46,169 nt of DNA from Acidimicrobiales bacterium (GTDB taxonomy: Bacteria; Actinomycetota; Acidimicrobiia; Acidimicrobiales; RAAP-2). Made by a program: the position numbers and the translations under genes. Below the pieces are notes generated by a model. That model did not search any database and had not been told where the DNA came from. It worked only from the letters and a program-made list of their open reading frames with translations. This document shows positions 1 through 7,554 of the stretch, one piece after another. The DNA lies in contig JADMIJ010000027.1 in NCBI GenBank assembly GCA_015478655.1, forward strand, positions 1-46,169, given 5' to 3'. Position 1 is the stretch's first letter; each line of letters opens with the position of its first letter.

Positions 1-2
1 CC

Positions 3-362
3 GACCTGCTGGTCGCCCTGACCTACGCCATGATCGGCGTCCTGCTCGGACCGCTCGTCGGTCGTCTGGGCAGCCTCTACGTGCTCTTGTCACTGTCGTT
101 CGTCGATATCGGCTTCGGCCAGACCGTCATGTTCCACGCCTTCCCGCCCACCTGGGGGGCGTTCCTGCCCGCCCGAGGCGCAGGCAATCTCGTGCTCGAC
201 GGCGCCTTCACCTCGGGCTTCGAGCAGTACGGGTACCTGCTGCTCGCCCTCGTCTGGCTGGCGGGGCTGACGGCCGCGGCAGTGCTCGTGTTCAGACGAC
301 AAGCCGGGGTGAAGCTCCCCCGTCCCACCACTCCGGGGACTCTGTTGGAGGTCCGGTCATGA
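3..362 (+). CDS. ABC-2-type transporter permease, C-terminal part (5' end outside window)
   Basis: The reading frame is open from the window edge, so the start is missing. About 119 residues are visible with three hydrophobic stretches: LLVALTYAMIGVLLG near the edge, LGSLYVLLSLSFVDIGFG, and YGYLLLALVWLAGLTAAAVLV, followed by a short basic tail. This layout and the closing helix plus Arg-rich end fit the last third of an ABC-2 family membrane permease, the subunit that pairs with a separate ATPase to export drugs or lipids. The family call is from overall resemblance only. The stop overlaps the next gene's start (ATGA), implying co-translation. Another polytopic membrane protein remains possible. 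Confidence 0.55.
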   Translation, partial: DLLVALTYAMIGVLLGPLVGRLGSLYVLLSLSFVDIGFGQTVMFHAFPPTWGAFLPARGAGNLVLDGAFTSGFEQYGYLLLALVWLAGLTAAAVLVFRRQAGVKLPRPTTPGTLLEVRS

Positions 363-952
363 GCCCGGCAACCGTTGCCGATTCGGCGGCCACCACGATC
401 GGGCAGCTGTGCCCGACGGCGGCCCAGGACCGCACCACCCAGGTCGGAGCGCGGCCCTCCCTTCCGAGCACCGAGCCACCGGGGAACGCGCTACCGGCTG
501 CTGGTGAGGCGGGGAACCCCGGTGAGACCGACGGCGTCTGCGGCGGCTCCGAGCTCGCTGCTCGCTTCGCCGCCGGCCTCACCCGCCCCCGTTCGCCCCG
601 CCTGACCGGTACGCACGCCGGGCCGGAGCAGCCCAACAGGGTCCACTGGGACCCGGGGTCTGACCGGCGTCGCCTCGCCGGCCTGCGCAGCGCGCTGGCC
701 AGCGAGACCGACCCGCTCGCGGTGGTGACCGAGATGTTGCGTTGGTGCCGCGATGATCACGCCGTGCTCTGGGAGCACCTGGGCGAGCCGGCCTGTCAGG
801 CTTGGCGCGCCCACGGTCTTCGCCGCGTACACGACGAGCTCAAGGGCCTGGCGGAGCTGCCGGTGATCGACGTGGCCACCCGCGAGATCATCGACGCGGC
901 GCTCGGGGAGGTTCCCGACCGGGTACCAGGCGTGGTCGGCGAGGCGGCATGA
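359..952 (+). CDS. Hypothetical protein, 197 aa
   Basis: Not recognised. It starts in an ATGA overlap with the upstream permease gene, the main reason for accepting this frame and start. The first ~100 residues are low-complexity and rich in Ala, Pro, Gly and Thr and look disordered. The second half (from about residue 105) is helical-looking, with motifs such as EMLRWCRDDHAVLWEHL and RRVHDELKGLAELP. No signal peptide or membrane segment is seen. It may be a soluble accessory of the transporter operon or an unrelated regulator. Long overlapping frames exist on the other strand, as expected at this GC content, so confidence is moderate. Confidence 0.5.
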   Translation: MSPATVADSAATTIGQLCPTAAQDRTTQVGARPSLPSTEPPGNALPAAGEAGNPGETDGVCGGSELAARFAAGLTRPRSPRLTGTHAGPEQPNRVHWDPGSDRRRLAGLRSALASETDPLAVVTEMLRWCRDDHAVLWEHLGEPACQAWRAHGLRRVHDELKGLAELPVIDVATREIIDAALGEVPDRVPGVVGEAA

Positions 953-1008
953 GGCGCCACCCTCGGCGATCCCTTTCTCACGACGTGGATCCCGAGGTCG
1001 TTCCGGCC

Positions 1009-1014
1009 TAGCGT
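1009..1014 (+). promoter_or_regulatory. -10-like hexamer TAGCGT for a leaderless start
   Basis: TAGCGT (form TANNNT) lies 7 bases before the ATG of the DUF2277 gene, which has no Shine-Dalgarno sequence. The identical hexamer occurs 6 bases before the GTG at 36977. The spacing fits transcription starting at the start codon. Confidence 0.5.
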
Positions 1015-1021
1015 GGACCGC

Positions 1022-1276
1022 ATGTGCCGCAATATCACCACCCTTCGGGGCCTCGAGCCCCGGGCCACCGCCGACGAGATCGAGGCTGCCGCCCGGCAGT
1101 ACGTGCGAAAGGTGAGTGGCGTCCAGGCGACTTCGCCGTCCACCGAGGACGCCTTCGAGCGTGCTGTTCGAAAGGTGGCGGGGGCGACGACCGAGCTCCT
1201 GGCCCAACTGCCGCCGCGCCGCCAGCCTCCTCCGACCCTCCCACCGATGCGACGAAAGGCATTGTCCGCCACCTGA
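1022..1276 (+). CDS. DUF2277 family protein, 84 aa
   Basis: The N-terminus MCRNITTLRGLEP followed by ATADEIEAAARQYVRKVSG is the characteristic opening of the DUF2277 family, small cytoplasmic proteins of unknown function common in actinobacteria. The body (EDAFERAVRKVAGATTELLAQLPP) and the Pro/Arg-rich tail also fit, as does the ~80-90 residue length. ATG at 1022 is preferred over GTG at 1013 because family members begin MCRNI and because a -10-like hexamer sits 7 bases upstream. The downstream gene is on the other strand, so this gene is probably transcribed alone. Confidence 0.85.
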   Translation: MCRNITTLRGLEPRATADEIEAAARQYVRKVSGVQATSPSTEDAFERAVRKVAGATTELLAQLPPRRQPPPTLPPMRRKALSAT

Positions 1277-1340
1277 AGGACACCGCCGGACCGCCTGCGT
1301 GGGGATGCCGTGGTGGCCCCGGCGCCTCGTTCCGGAACCG

Positions 1341-2510
1341 TCAGGGTTGGGCGAACCGCCGCACGAAGCTGAGGGTGGTGTCGGCGACCACCCGCCAGCC
1401 GTGGTCGATGACGAGGGAATGCCCGCGATCCGGGATCTTGACGATCTCGGTCACGCCCGGGTTGCGCTTCTGCTTCTTGAACGAGGCGTTGGCGATGGCC
1501 CAGGGGACGGTGTTGTCCTTCTCCCCGTCGATGATCAGCAGTGGCCCGCGCTCGGGATCCTTGGACTTCACCTTGGCCTGGGTCCACGGATTGAGATTGG
1601 CGGTGGCGGCCTGGAACAGCGGCACCCCCGAACCGGGGACGGCGAACGTCGCATACAGCTCCTTTGCCTCCTCCTCGGTCACCGCGTTGGCAAAGGCGTA
1701 GCGGAACTGCTCATAGGTCAGGGGCACGGCGCGTCGGTGGTTGGCAGGGTTGCCGAGCACGGGCGACGCCGACTTGAGGGCCGAGAAGGGCAGCGGCAGC
1801 ACCCCCCGGAACGGCGCCGGCCCCGTGACGCGACGGTCACGAAGGTGGGCGCTCGACGCCAGGGCCCTGGTTCGAGGTGCGGTCCGCCGATACCGGGTGG
1901 CGGATCCTCTGGGCGGCGCGGTCGGCAGCGGCACGACCCCCGGCCCGGCCCGGGCGGCCAGCCGCTCGATCACGGCCGACCGGTGGCGCTCATCGACGTT
2001 GCCGCCGTACTTGAACTTGGCCCGGACGTCGTCCACGCCGATGACAATGGCCCGGATGCTCCGCAGCCTGGCCGGGTGGGCCAGTTCAGGGTCCGCCACC
2101 GGCACCTCCGGCTGCAGGGACTCCAGTTGCCTCCGCAGCACAGCGGCCACCGCGGCCGGCTCGCTCGCCACCGTGGCCACTCCCTCCAACTGGACGGCGG
2201 CGTAGTACGTGGTCGGGATGCCGAGCATGGGGTCCTCATCGTCGATCGCCTTCCAGGCCGACGGGATGAACGCCCAGTCGCCGGCGACGCTGAGCACCAC
2301 GCGGGGCTGCTCGGCGAGAGCTCCGAAGATGGGGTTGGGCGCGGCAAGGTGCAAGTAGACGTGATCGTCCTCCAGCACGAACTGCGTGGGGACGACCACG
2401 GGCACATCCCGGCCGAGCCCGGCGGCGACCAGGTGGCCGAACCCCTGGCCCTCGACGAATGGGCGCCATTCCGATTCGCCGAGGGTCCGATCGGGGAGCG
2501 GGATGTGCAT
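1341..2510 (-). CDS. PaiB-like FMN-binding domain fused to a truncated alpha/beta-hydrolase tail
   Basis: Residues 1-190 match the PaiB/FMN_bind_2 family (split-barrel flavin fold): start MHIPLPDRTLGESEW, GFGHLVAAGLGRDVP, LHLAAPNPIFGAL, GIPTTYYAAVQLEG and KFKYGGNVDERHRSAVIERL. Residues 191-235 are Pro/Arg-rich, resemble translated non-coding DNA and fit no domain. From about residue 236 to 389 the protein matches the C-terminal half of actinobacterial alpha/beta hydrolases, including the acid-loop region LLIIDGEKDNTVPW and the terminal His in RGHSLVIDHGW. The nucleophile-elbow half (G-x-S-x-G) is absent. PaiB proteins are usually about 200 residues, so this looks like a deletion joining two neighbouring genes in frame. 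The flavin domain may work; the hydrolase part should not. AGAGGA precedes the ATG. Confidence 0.75.
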   Translation of the reverse strand: MHIPLPDRTLGESEWRPFVEGQGFGHLVAAGLGRDVPVVVPTQFVLEDDHVYLHLAAPNPIFGALAEQPRVVLSVAGDWAFIPSAWKAIDDEDPMLGIPTTYYAAVQLEGVATVASEPAAVAAVLRRQLESLQPEVPVADPELAHPARLRSIRAIVIGVDDVRAKFKYGGNVDERHRSAVIERLAARAGPGVVPLPTAPPRGSATRYRRTAPRTRALASSAHLRDRRVTGPAPFRGVLPLPFSALKSASPVLGNPANHRRAVPLTYEQFRYAFANAVTEEEAKELYATFAVPGSGVPLFQAATANLNPWTQAKVKSKDPERGPLLIIDGEKDNTVPWAIANASFKKQKRNPGVTEIVKIPDRGHSLVIDHGWRVVADTTLSFVRRFAQP

Positions 2511-2675
2511 TGGGTCCTCTCACACGCTGACCAGTGCCGGGGAGTGACATGCAGGGTAGTGCCCACGTCCCGAGTTTCGCCGGGCCGCTCTCCCGGTCTG
2601 CCCGGTCAGTGGCACGGCCAGGCCCAGACCGCCCGCGCCGCCGGCAACAACTCGTCTCGGTGTCGGCCGCCGATC

Positions 2676-3428
2676 TCAGCTGTACATCAGCGATCCCGGC
2701 GTGGTCAGCAGTTGGCCCGTCTCGAGCCAGGTCTTGAGGCCGGAGAGGATCATGGGCCAGCCGCCGTAGAGCTCCGGGTTGGCTCCCTCGCGCAGCTCGT
2801 CGTGGGTCACGATGAGCCGGCAGGAGTCGGCCACGGGCTCGATCTCCCAGGTGACCCGCGAGGCCCCTTCGCGCTTCACCTCGTCGCTCCAGAGGGCAAC
2901 CAAGGTGTGGACCAGCCGGCGCGGCGGCTCGACCTCGAGGACCTCGCCCTCGCCGAGCAGCCCACCGGCCTTCGGGGAGCCCATCAGCACGGATGACCCG
3001 ACCTTCCAGTCCGACTCGACCCCGGCCCCGAAGTTGTACTTGGATCGGATCTCGGGGTCGACGATCGCCTCCCAGAGGCGCTCCGGCGTGGTGCGGATGT
3101 AGATCTCGAATACCTTTTCCATGGGGGTCTCCAGTCTGGTCTTGAGGTCGCTGAGCGCAGCCGCCCAGGGCTCGGTGTACTTGCTCACCCAACGGTCGTG
3201 GATGAGCCGGATCGGGACGGGGTTCAGAAAGTGGAGCTTCAGGCGGCCGCGCCGCTTGGTCACCACCAGGCCCGCTTCCTCGAGCAGCCTGAGGTGCTTC
3301 ATGACGCCGAACCGGGTCATGGAGAAGCGCTCCTCGAGCGCACCCAAGGTCTGACCGTCCTGCTTGAAGAGCTCGTCGAGCAGGCTCCTCCGGGTCGGAT
3401 CGGCGAGAGCCCTGAACACAGCGTCCAC
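2676..3428 (-). CDS. ArsR-family winged-helix regulator fused to SRPBCC (AHSA1-like) domain
   Basis: Residues 1-85 form an ArsR-type winged helix: VFRALADPTRRSLLDELF, the recognition region MTRFGVMKHLRLLEEAGLV, and the wing VVTKRRGRLKLHFLNP. From about residue 100 an SRPBCC/START-like ligand-binding fold follows (KVFEIYIRTTPERLWEAIVD, SDWKVGSSVLMG, VTWEIEPVADSCRLIVTHDEL, GGWPMILSGLKTWLETG). Such fusions are common in actinobacteria and are thought to repress their own promoter until a hydrophobic ligand binds; the ligand is unknown. The GTG start lies 6 bases after a -10 hexamer (TAATAT), so it is probably leaderless. The PaiB-like gene lies 165 bases downstream on the same strand. Confidence 0.88.
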   Translation of the reverse strand: MDAVFRALADPTRRSLLDELFKQDGQTLGALEERFSMTRFGVMKHLRLLEEAGLVVTKRRGRLKLHFLNPVPIRLIHDRWVSKYTEPWAAALSDLKTRLETPMEKVFEIYIRTTPERLWEAIVDPEIRSKYNFGAGVESDWKVGSSVLMGSPKAGGLLGEGEVLEVEPPRRLVHTLVALWSDEVKREGASRVTWEIEPVADSCRLIVTHDELREGANPELYGGWPMILSGLKTWLETGQLLTTPGSLMYS

Positions 3429-3434
3429 GGTTCG

Positions 3435-3457
3435 ATATTAGGTGACTATTTGGTCAC
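3435..3457 (-). promoter_or_regulatory. Promoter and palindromic operator of the ArsR-SRPBCC gene
   Basis: On the minus strand TAATAT (3440-3435) sits 6 bases before the GTG start. Directly upstream is an inverted repeat, GTGAC-6-GTCAC (3442-3457), in the -35/-10 spacer, where a bound repressor would block RNA polymerase. Self-repression by the ArsR protein is inferred from position and family habit. The divergent acetyltransferase gene starts 47 bases away and may be affected too. Confidence 0.6.
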
Positions 3458-3503
3458 ATGTCAACCCACCTCGCACACGGCCCTCGGCTGGCATACTGCC
3501 GCG

Positions 3504-3989
3504 GTGGAAAGCAGGGCCCCCGGTGGTGGGATCGTTGTCATCCGCAGTGCCCGTCCGGCCGACGCTGCCCAGCTGGTGGCCCTGCTGGAGTACGGGGCTC
3601 TCACGGCCAACCAGGAGGACGGCTCCGACATCGAGGCCTACCGGTCGGCGTTGGCTGACATCCAGGCGACGCCGGGCAACGACGTGCTGGTGGCCGAGGT
3701 GGGCGGTGAGCCGGTGGGCATGTGCCAGCTGATCGTCTTCCGCCATTTCCAACACCACGGGGGACGAAGCGCGGAGATCGAGTCGATGCACGTGCATCCC
3801 GGGTTCCGCTCCATGGGGATCGGCGCCCAACTCCTGGAGGCAGCCGTGGGAGCCGCTCGTCGAGCGGGGTGCTACCGGGTGCAGCTGATGTCGAACGTCC
3901 GGCGCACCGAGGCCCACCGCTTCTACGAGCGGCAGGGCTTCGTGCCGAGCCATGTCGGGTTCAAGCACTGGATCGAGCCCGAGCCGTAG
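3504..3989 (+). CDS. GNAT-family N-acetyltransferase, 161 aa
   Basis: A single GNAT domain: RSARPADAAQLVALLEYGAL near the start, strand ending VLVAEVGGEPVGMCQL, the acetyl-CoA pyrophosphate loop HPGFRSMGIGAQLLEAA (R-x-x-G-x-G), and the closing RTEAHRFYERQGFVPSHVGF. It probably transfers an acetyl group from acetyl-CoA to a small amine; the substrate cannot be told. The GTG at 3504 is chosen because the frame upstream lies in the ArsR gene and non-coding DNA, and because CATACT (3492-3497) ends 6 bases before it, as in other leaderless starts here. It is divergent from the ArsR-SRPBCC gene. Confidence 0.85.
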   Translation: MESRAPGGGIVVIRSARPADAAQLVALLEYGALTANQEDGSDIEAYRSALADIQATPGNDVLVAEVGGEPVGMCQLIVFRHFQHHGGRSAEIESMHVHPGFRSMGIGAQLLEAAVGAARRAGCYRVQLMSNVRRTEAHRFYERQGFVPSHVGFKHWIEPEP

Positions 3990-4068
3990 ACACGTGCGCC
4001 CGTCACCGCCAGCGCGGGTTGAGGGGTCTCAGTCCAGCGACGGATTGATCCGATACTCAGCCAGCGTG

Positions 4069-4106
4069 CGAGCTCATCCGCCTCGAGGGCGAGGCGGATG
4101 AGCTCG
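4069..4106. terminator. Perfect 17-bp hairpin between convergent genes
   Basis: Arms 4069-4085 and 4090-4106 are exact reverse complements with a 4-base AGGG loop. It lies between the convergent acetyltransferase (ends 3989) and small membrane protein (ends 4311) and has no T-run on either side. A bidirectional terminator lacking a U-tract is the simplest reading; a REP-like repeat unit is an alternative. The rest of 3990-4310 shows no convincing gene. Confidence 0.5.
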
Positions 4107-4310
4107 TCGGACAGGCCGGTCTTGCGGGCCGGTGTCGGGCGCGTCGGCGCCGCCCTCAGGGATGTGGTCTGAGGACGTGGAGATCCGTCTCCCGACACCC
4201 GGCGCTCGTTGAGGGTCTTGCGGGTCGACTTCGCCACCCGGCGTTCACACACGAAGTCGTATCGGCGGTTCGAACCGGCGACTTGAGGGAGCCCGGCGAT
4301 CGGTAGTGGC

Positions 4311-4535
4311 TCAGATCAGATCCGGGCGGAGGTACCTGCGCACGGCGATGCCGGACCAGATCAACTCGACCACGCCGAAGGGCCAAGCCCCCGACAGGAA
4401 CCCATAGGCGCTGGACAGCAGGCACCCGAGGGCAAAGAACAAGATGAATTGCCTTCCACGCCGCTCGAGGGCGTACATCACCATCATGAAGGAGAGTGCA
4501 CAGACGCCGTAGATGGTGACGCCCACACTCGACAT
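4311..4535 (-). CDS. Small integral membrane protein, 74 aa
   Basis: Two hydrophobic segments (VGVTIYGVCALSFMMVMYAL and FILFFALGCLLSSAYGFL) are joined by a basic loop LERRGRRQ-like (observed LERRGRQ). A C-terminal amphipathic part contains WPFGVVELIWSGIAVRRYL. It resembles an uncharacterised family of small bacterial membrane proteins; no function is known. The Met at 4535 is chosen because the ORF upstream of it is Arg/Pro/Gly-rich and not family-like. It is convergent with the acetyltransferase and divergent from the epoxide-hydrolase-like gene. Confidence 0.7.
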   Translation of the reverse strand: MSSVGVTIYGVCALSFMMVMYALERRGRQFILFFALGCLLSSAYGFLSGAWPFGVVELIWSGIAVRRYLRPDLI

Positions 4536-4675
4536 GGCCTCAGTCAAGCAGACCGGCAATCCCACGCGGCCGGCGTGCAGCCGCTGACCGCCCGGGCGTC
4601 GCGTCGCCACTCGGCCGGACAGCAGGAGATTGGATAGCCTCGTGATCGAGCCCGATCCACGTCAGGAGGACCGCC

Positions 4676-5062
4676 ATGGGATCCGAAGGTGATGCCGAAC
4701 GAGTGGTGCGGGACTTCTGTGCCACGTTCGAGAAGCATGATGCCGAAGCCTTGCGGCCCTTCTTCACCGACGACGTCGTCTACCACAACATGCCCATGGA
4801 TCCCGCCGTCGGTGCCGACGACGCCGTGGCGTTCATCGCCGGCTTCTTCGCCATGTGCGAGAGCATGGTCATCGAGACCCTTCACCTTGCCGTCCGGGGC
4901 AACGTCGTGCTCACGGAGCGGGTAGACACGTTCACCGTCGGGCAGATCGTGGCCCCGTTGCCGGTCATGGGTACATTCGAGATCCGCGACGGCAAGATCA
5001 GCGCGTGGCGTGACTACTTCGATCTGACCCAGATCACGAAGGCGCTTTCAGGGGACAGCTAG
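4676..5062 (+). CDS. Limonene-1,2-epoxide hydrolase family protein, 128 aa
   Basis: A SnoaL/NTF2-like fold with the residues that mark limonene-1,2-epoxide hydrolases: Tyr36 and Asn38 (in VVYHNMP), Arg82 and Asp84 (in LTERVDTF), and the Asp of WRDYFD at 113-116. In the family the Asp-Arg-Asp set activates water to open an epoxide. Length (about 130-150 in relatives) and the ending FEIRDGKISAWRDYFDL also fit. The natural epoxide may be lipid- or sterol-derived rather than limonene. AGGAGG lies a few bases before the ATG. It appears monocistronic. Confidence 0.85.
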   Translation: MGSEGDAERVVRDFCATFEKHDAEALRPFFTDDVVYHNMPMDPAVGADDAVAFIAGFFAMCESMVIETLHLAVRGNVVLTERVDTFTVGQIVAPLPVMGTFEIRDGKISAWRDYFDLTQITKALSGDS

Positions 5063-5100
5063 CGCCTGCCGTCGGGGAGGCGCCCTGCCGACTCGATCGG

Positions 5101-5445
5101 CTAACTGATCCGCCCATCCCGCCGATCCTCCCGTACCGCCCGAAGATCGACGATCTTGGCCACGGTGGGACGGAGGAGGCCTCTCACCGTCGACAACCAC
5201 GAGGCTGGGGGCGGGGTGCCCCGAGTGGGCGTCTCCGGGGTCGCCACTGCCTGGCCGAGCGCGTTCGCCAGCACGGCGATGAGCGCCGGTACCTGGCTCA
5301 GTTCGATGGGAGTCGACGCCACGCAGACCCCGTCCCGCCAGTGGCTGACCACCACCTTCCCCTGATCGGCGTGCCCCGTCACCCTGAGGTTCGCCCCACC
5401 GCCCCGGGCGTCGGGAATGCTCAGACGATTCGAGTGCCCACCCAT
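5101..5445 (-). CDS. Hypothetical protein, 114 aa
   Basis: Not recognised. The first 75 residues look folded, with alternating hydrophobics in NLRVTGHADQGKVVVSHWRD and a helix in ELSQVPALIAVLANALGQAV. Then come a Pro/Thr-rich linker and a basic C-terminus. No membrane segment is seen. CATACT on the minus strand (5458-5453) ends 7 bases before the ATG, the same -10-like hexamer as for the acetyltransferase, supporting a leaderless start. It is convergent with the epoxide-hydrolase-like gene, with 38 bases between stops. Confidence 0.6.
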   Translation of the reverse strand: MGGHSNRLSIPDARGGGANLRVTGHADQGKVVVSHWRDGVCVASTPIELSQVPALIAVLANALGQAVATPETPTRGTPPPASWLSTVRGLLRPTVAKIVDLRAVREDRRDGRIS

Positions 5446-5549
5446 ATCCCCGAGTATGCACGTCGATCGCCGAGGTGTCGAGGAGACGCCGACGGCCTAC
5501 GCGGCGCGGGATTGCCAGGCCGGAACCGGCGCCGTCGGCGACCCGTCGG

Positions 5550-7460
5550 CTAGATGAGGTCGGAGTGCTCCTGGCGCTCGAACTGGATGCGGTAGAGCTC
5601 GGCGTACTGGCCCCCCGCCGCCAGCAATTCGTCGTGTCGCCCCCGCTCGACGATGCGCCCGTGGTCGAGCACCAGGATCACATCGGCCTCCCGCACCGTC
5701 GACAACCGGTGGGCGATGACCAACGAGGTGCGGCCTCGCAGGGCGGTGGCCAGGGCCTGCTGCACGGCGGCCTCGGACTCCGAGTCGAGGTGGGCCGTGG
5801 CCTCGTCCAGGATCACGATCTCGGGCGCCTTCAAGAGGATGCGGGCAATGGCCAGGCGTTGCTTCTCACCCCCGGACAGGCGGTAGCCCCGATCACCCAC
5901 CACGGTGTCGAGGCCGTCGGGCAGGCTGTCGACCATGGTGGCGATCTGGGCGCCGGCCAGGGCCGCATCCAACTCACCGCGGGTGGCGTCGGGCTTGGCG
6001 TACAGGAGGTTGCCCCGGATGGTGTCGTGGAACAGGTGGGCGTCCTGGGTGACCACGCCGATGGCCGCCGTCAGCGACTCCATGGTCACGTCGCGCACGT
6101 CTGTCCCGTTGATCCGGATGGCGCCGGATGTGACGTCGTAGAGGCGGGGGAGGAGGTGGCTGATCGTGGTCTTGCCCGCGCCCGACGGCCCGACCAGGGC
6201 CACGAGCTGACCGGGCTCGGCGGTGAAGGTGACGTCGAACAGCACCTGCTGGGAGACGGTCTGGTCGAGGATCGCCACCGACTCGAGCGAGGCCAGGGAC
6301 ACCTCCTCGGCGGTGGGGTAGCGGAAGTCGACCCGGTCGAAGTCGACGCGGGCGGGCCCCGGGGGGACCGGTCCCGCATCCGGCTTGTCGTCGATCATCG
6401 GCGGGAGGTCGAGGATCTCGAACACCCGATCGAAGGACACGAGCGCGGTCATGACGTCGATCTGCACGTTGGAGAGGGCGGTGAGGGGCCCGTACAGCCG
6501 GGCCAGGTAGGCGGCCAGGGCCACCACCGTCCCCAGCTGGAGGGACTTGTCGATGACCTGGATGCCTCCCCAGCCGTAGACGACGGCCGTGGCCAATGCC
6601 GCCGTGAGGGTCAGGGCGGCGATGAAGATGCGGGCGTACATGGCCTGGGTCACCCCGATGTCCCGGACCCGGCCGGCCTTGCTCTCGAATGCCCCCCGTT
6701 CCTCGGAGGGACGGCCGAACAGCTTGACCAGCAGGGCCCCCGACACGTTGAAGCGCTCGGTCATGGTGTTGTTCATCTGCGCATTGAGCGCGTAGGACTC
6801 CCGAGTGATGGATGACAGCCGCCGCCCCACCCGCTTGGCCGGGAGCACGAACACCGGGAGGATGATGAGGCTGATCAGGGTGATCTGCCACGACAACAGG
6901 AACATCACGATGAGGACCAGCGTCACGCTGATCAGGTTGGACACCACCGACGACAGGGTGTCGGTGAATGCCTGCTGGGCCCCGATCACGTCGTTGTTGA
7001 GGCGGCTGATCAACGCCCCGGTCTGGGTGCGGGTGAAGAAGGCGATGGGCATCTTCTGGATGTGACCGAAGACCTTGGACCGCATGTCGAAGATGAGCCC
7101 TTCGCCGACCTTGGCCGACACATAGCGGATACCGATGGACAGGCCGGTGTCGGCGACGGCCAGTCCTGCGGCCACCAGGGCCAGACCGATGACCAGGCCC
7201 TTGTTGTTGTGTTTGATCCCGTTGTCGATGATCGAGGCGAACAGCAGCGGGTTGATGACCCCGACCACCGCCTCGATGACCACCAGCACCAGAAACCAGG
7301 CCAGGATCCTCCGGTAGGGCCGGGCGAACTGGACCATCCGCTTGGCGGTCCCCCTGGTCACCTGCTGTTGGGTGACCGAGTCGTCGCGACGCATGGAGCG
7401 CATCACCGATCCGAACTGGCCGCCTCCGTGGCCGCCCATGCCGCCGTGCGCTGCCGTCAC
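5550..7460 (-). CDS. ABCB-type ABC exporter (fused permease-ATPase half-transporter), 636 aa
   Basis: A Gly/Met/His-rich N-terminus (HGGMGGHGGG) precedes a six-helix exporter domain (about residues 50-340). The nucleotide-binding domain carries Walker A GPSGAGKTT (424-432), signature LSGGEKQR (528-535), Walker B IVILDEA (548-554) and H-loop His584. This is the usual MsbA/multidrug half-transporter plan; it would form a dimer in the cytoplasmic membrane and export a lipid or drug. The substrate is unknown. An oddity is the insertion before the Walker A strand (TAEEVSLASLESVAILDQ, about 383-400), which lengthens the first strands of the ATPase. No operon partner is visible. Confidence 0.92.
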   Translation of the reverse strand: MTAAHGGMGGHGGGQFGSVMRSMRRDDSVTQQQVTRGTAKRMVQFARPYRRILAWFLVLVVIEAVVGVINPLLFASIIDNGIKHNNKGLVIGLALVAAGLAVADTGLSIGIRYVSAKVGEGLIFDMRSKVFGHIQKMPIAFFTRTQTGALISRLNNDVIGAQQAFTDTLSSVVSNLISVTLVLIVMFLLSWQITLISLIILPVFVLPAKRVGRRLSSITRESYALNAQMNNTMTERFNVSGALLVKLFGRPSEERGAFESKAGRVRDIGVTQAMYARIFIAALTLTAALATAVVYGWGGIQVIDKSLQLGTVVALAAYLARLYGPLTALSNVQIDVMTALVSFDRVFEILDLPPMIDDKPDAGPVPPGPARVDFDRVDFRYPTAEEVSLASLESVAILDQTVSQQVLFDVTFTAEPGQLVALVGPSGAGKTTISHLLPRLYDVTSGAIRINGTDVRDVTMESLTAAIGVVTQDAHLFHDTIRGNLLYAKPDATRGELDAALAGAQIATMVDSLPDGLDTVVGDRGYRLSGGEKQRLAIARILLKAPEIVILDEATAHLDSESEAAVQQALATALRGRTSLVIAHRLSTVREADVILVLDHGRIVERGRHDELLAAGGQYAELYRIQFERQEHSDLI

Positions 7461-7554
7461 GGTCCTCCATCACGAGCACGAGTCATGTCTCGGACCCTAC
7501 TGTTCGCGGTGTCCCGCCCATCCCATTGGAGGTCCGGGCCGGCGCCGCCGACGA

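Noticed and set aside
3923..4252. Minus-strand frame with a helical-looking stretch
   Set aside because: The helical part is just the translation of the perfect hairpin, and the rest overlaps the acetyltransferase antisense.
4262..4292. tRNA-like T-arm (GGTTCGAACC) in the interval after the acetyltransferase
   Set aside because: The flanking bases do not form a T-stem or acceptor on either strand, and no anticodon arm is present.
5475..6815. 446-residue plus-strand frame opposite the ABC exporter
   Set aside because: It is Gly/Arg/His/Asp-rich and fully antisense to a gene with all ABC motifs; a shadow caused by high GC.
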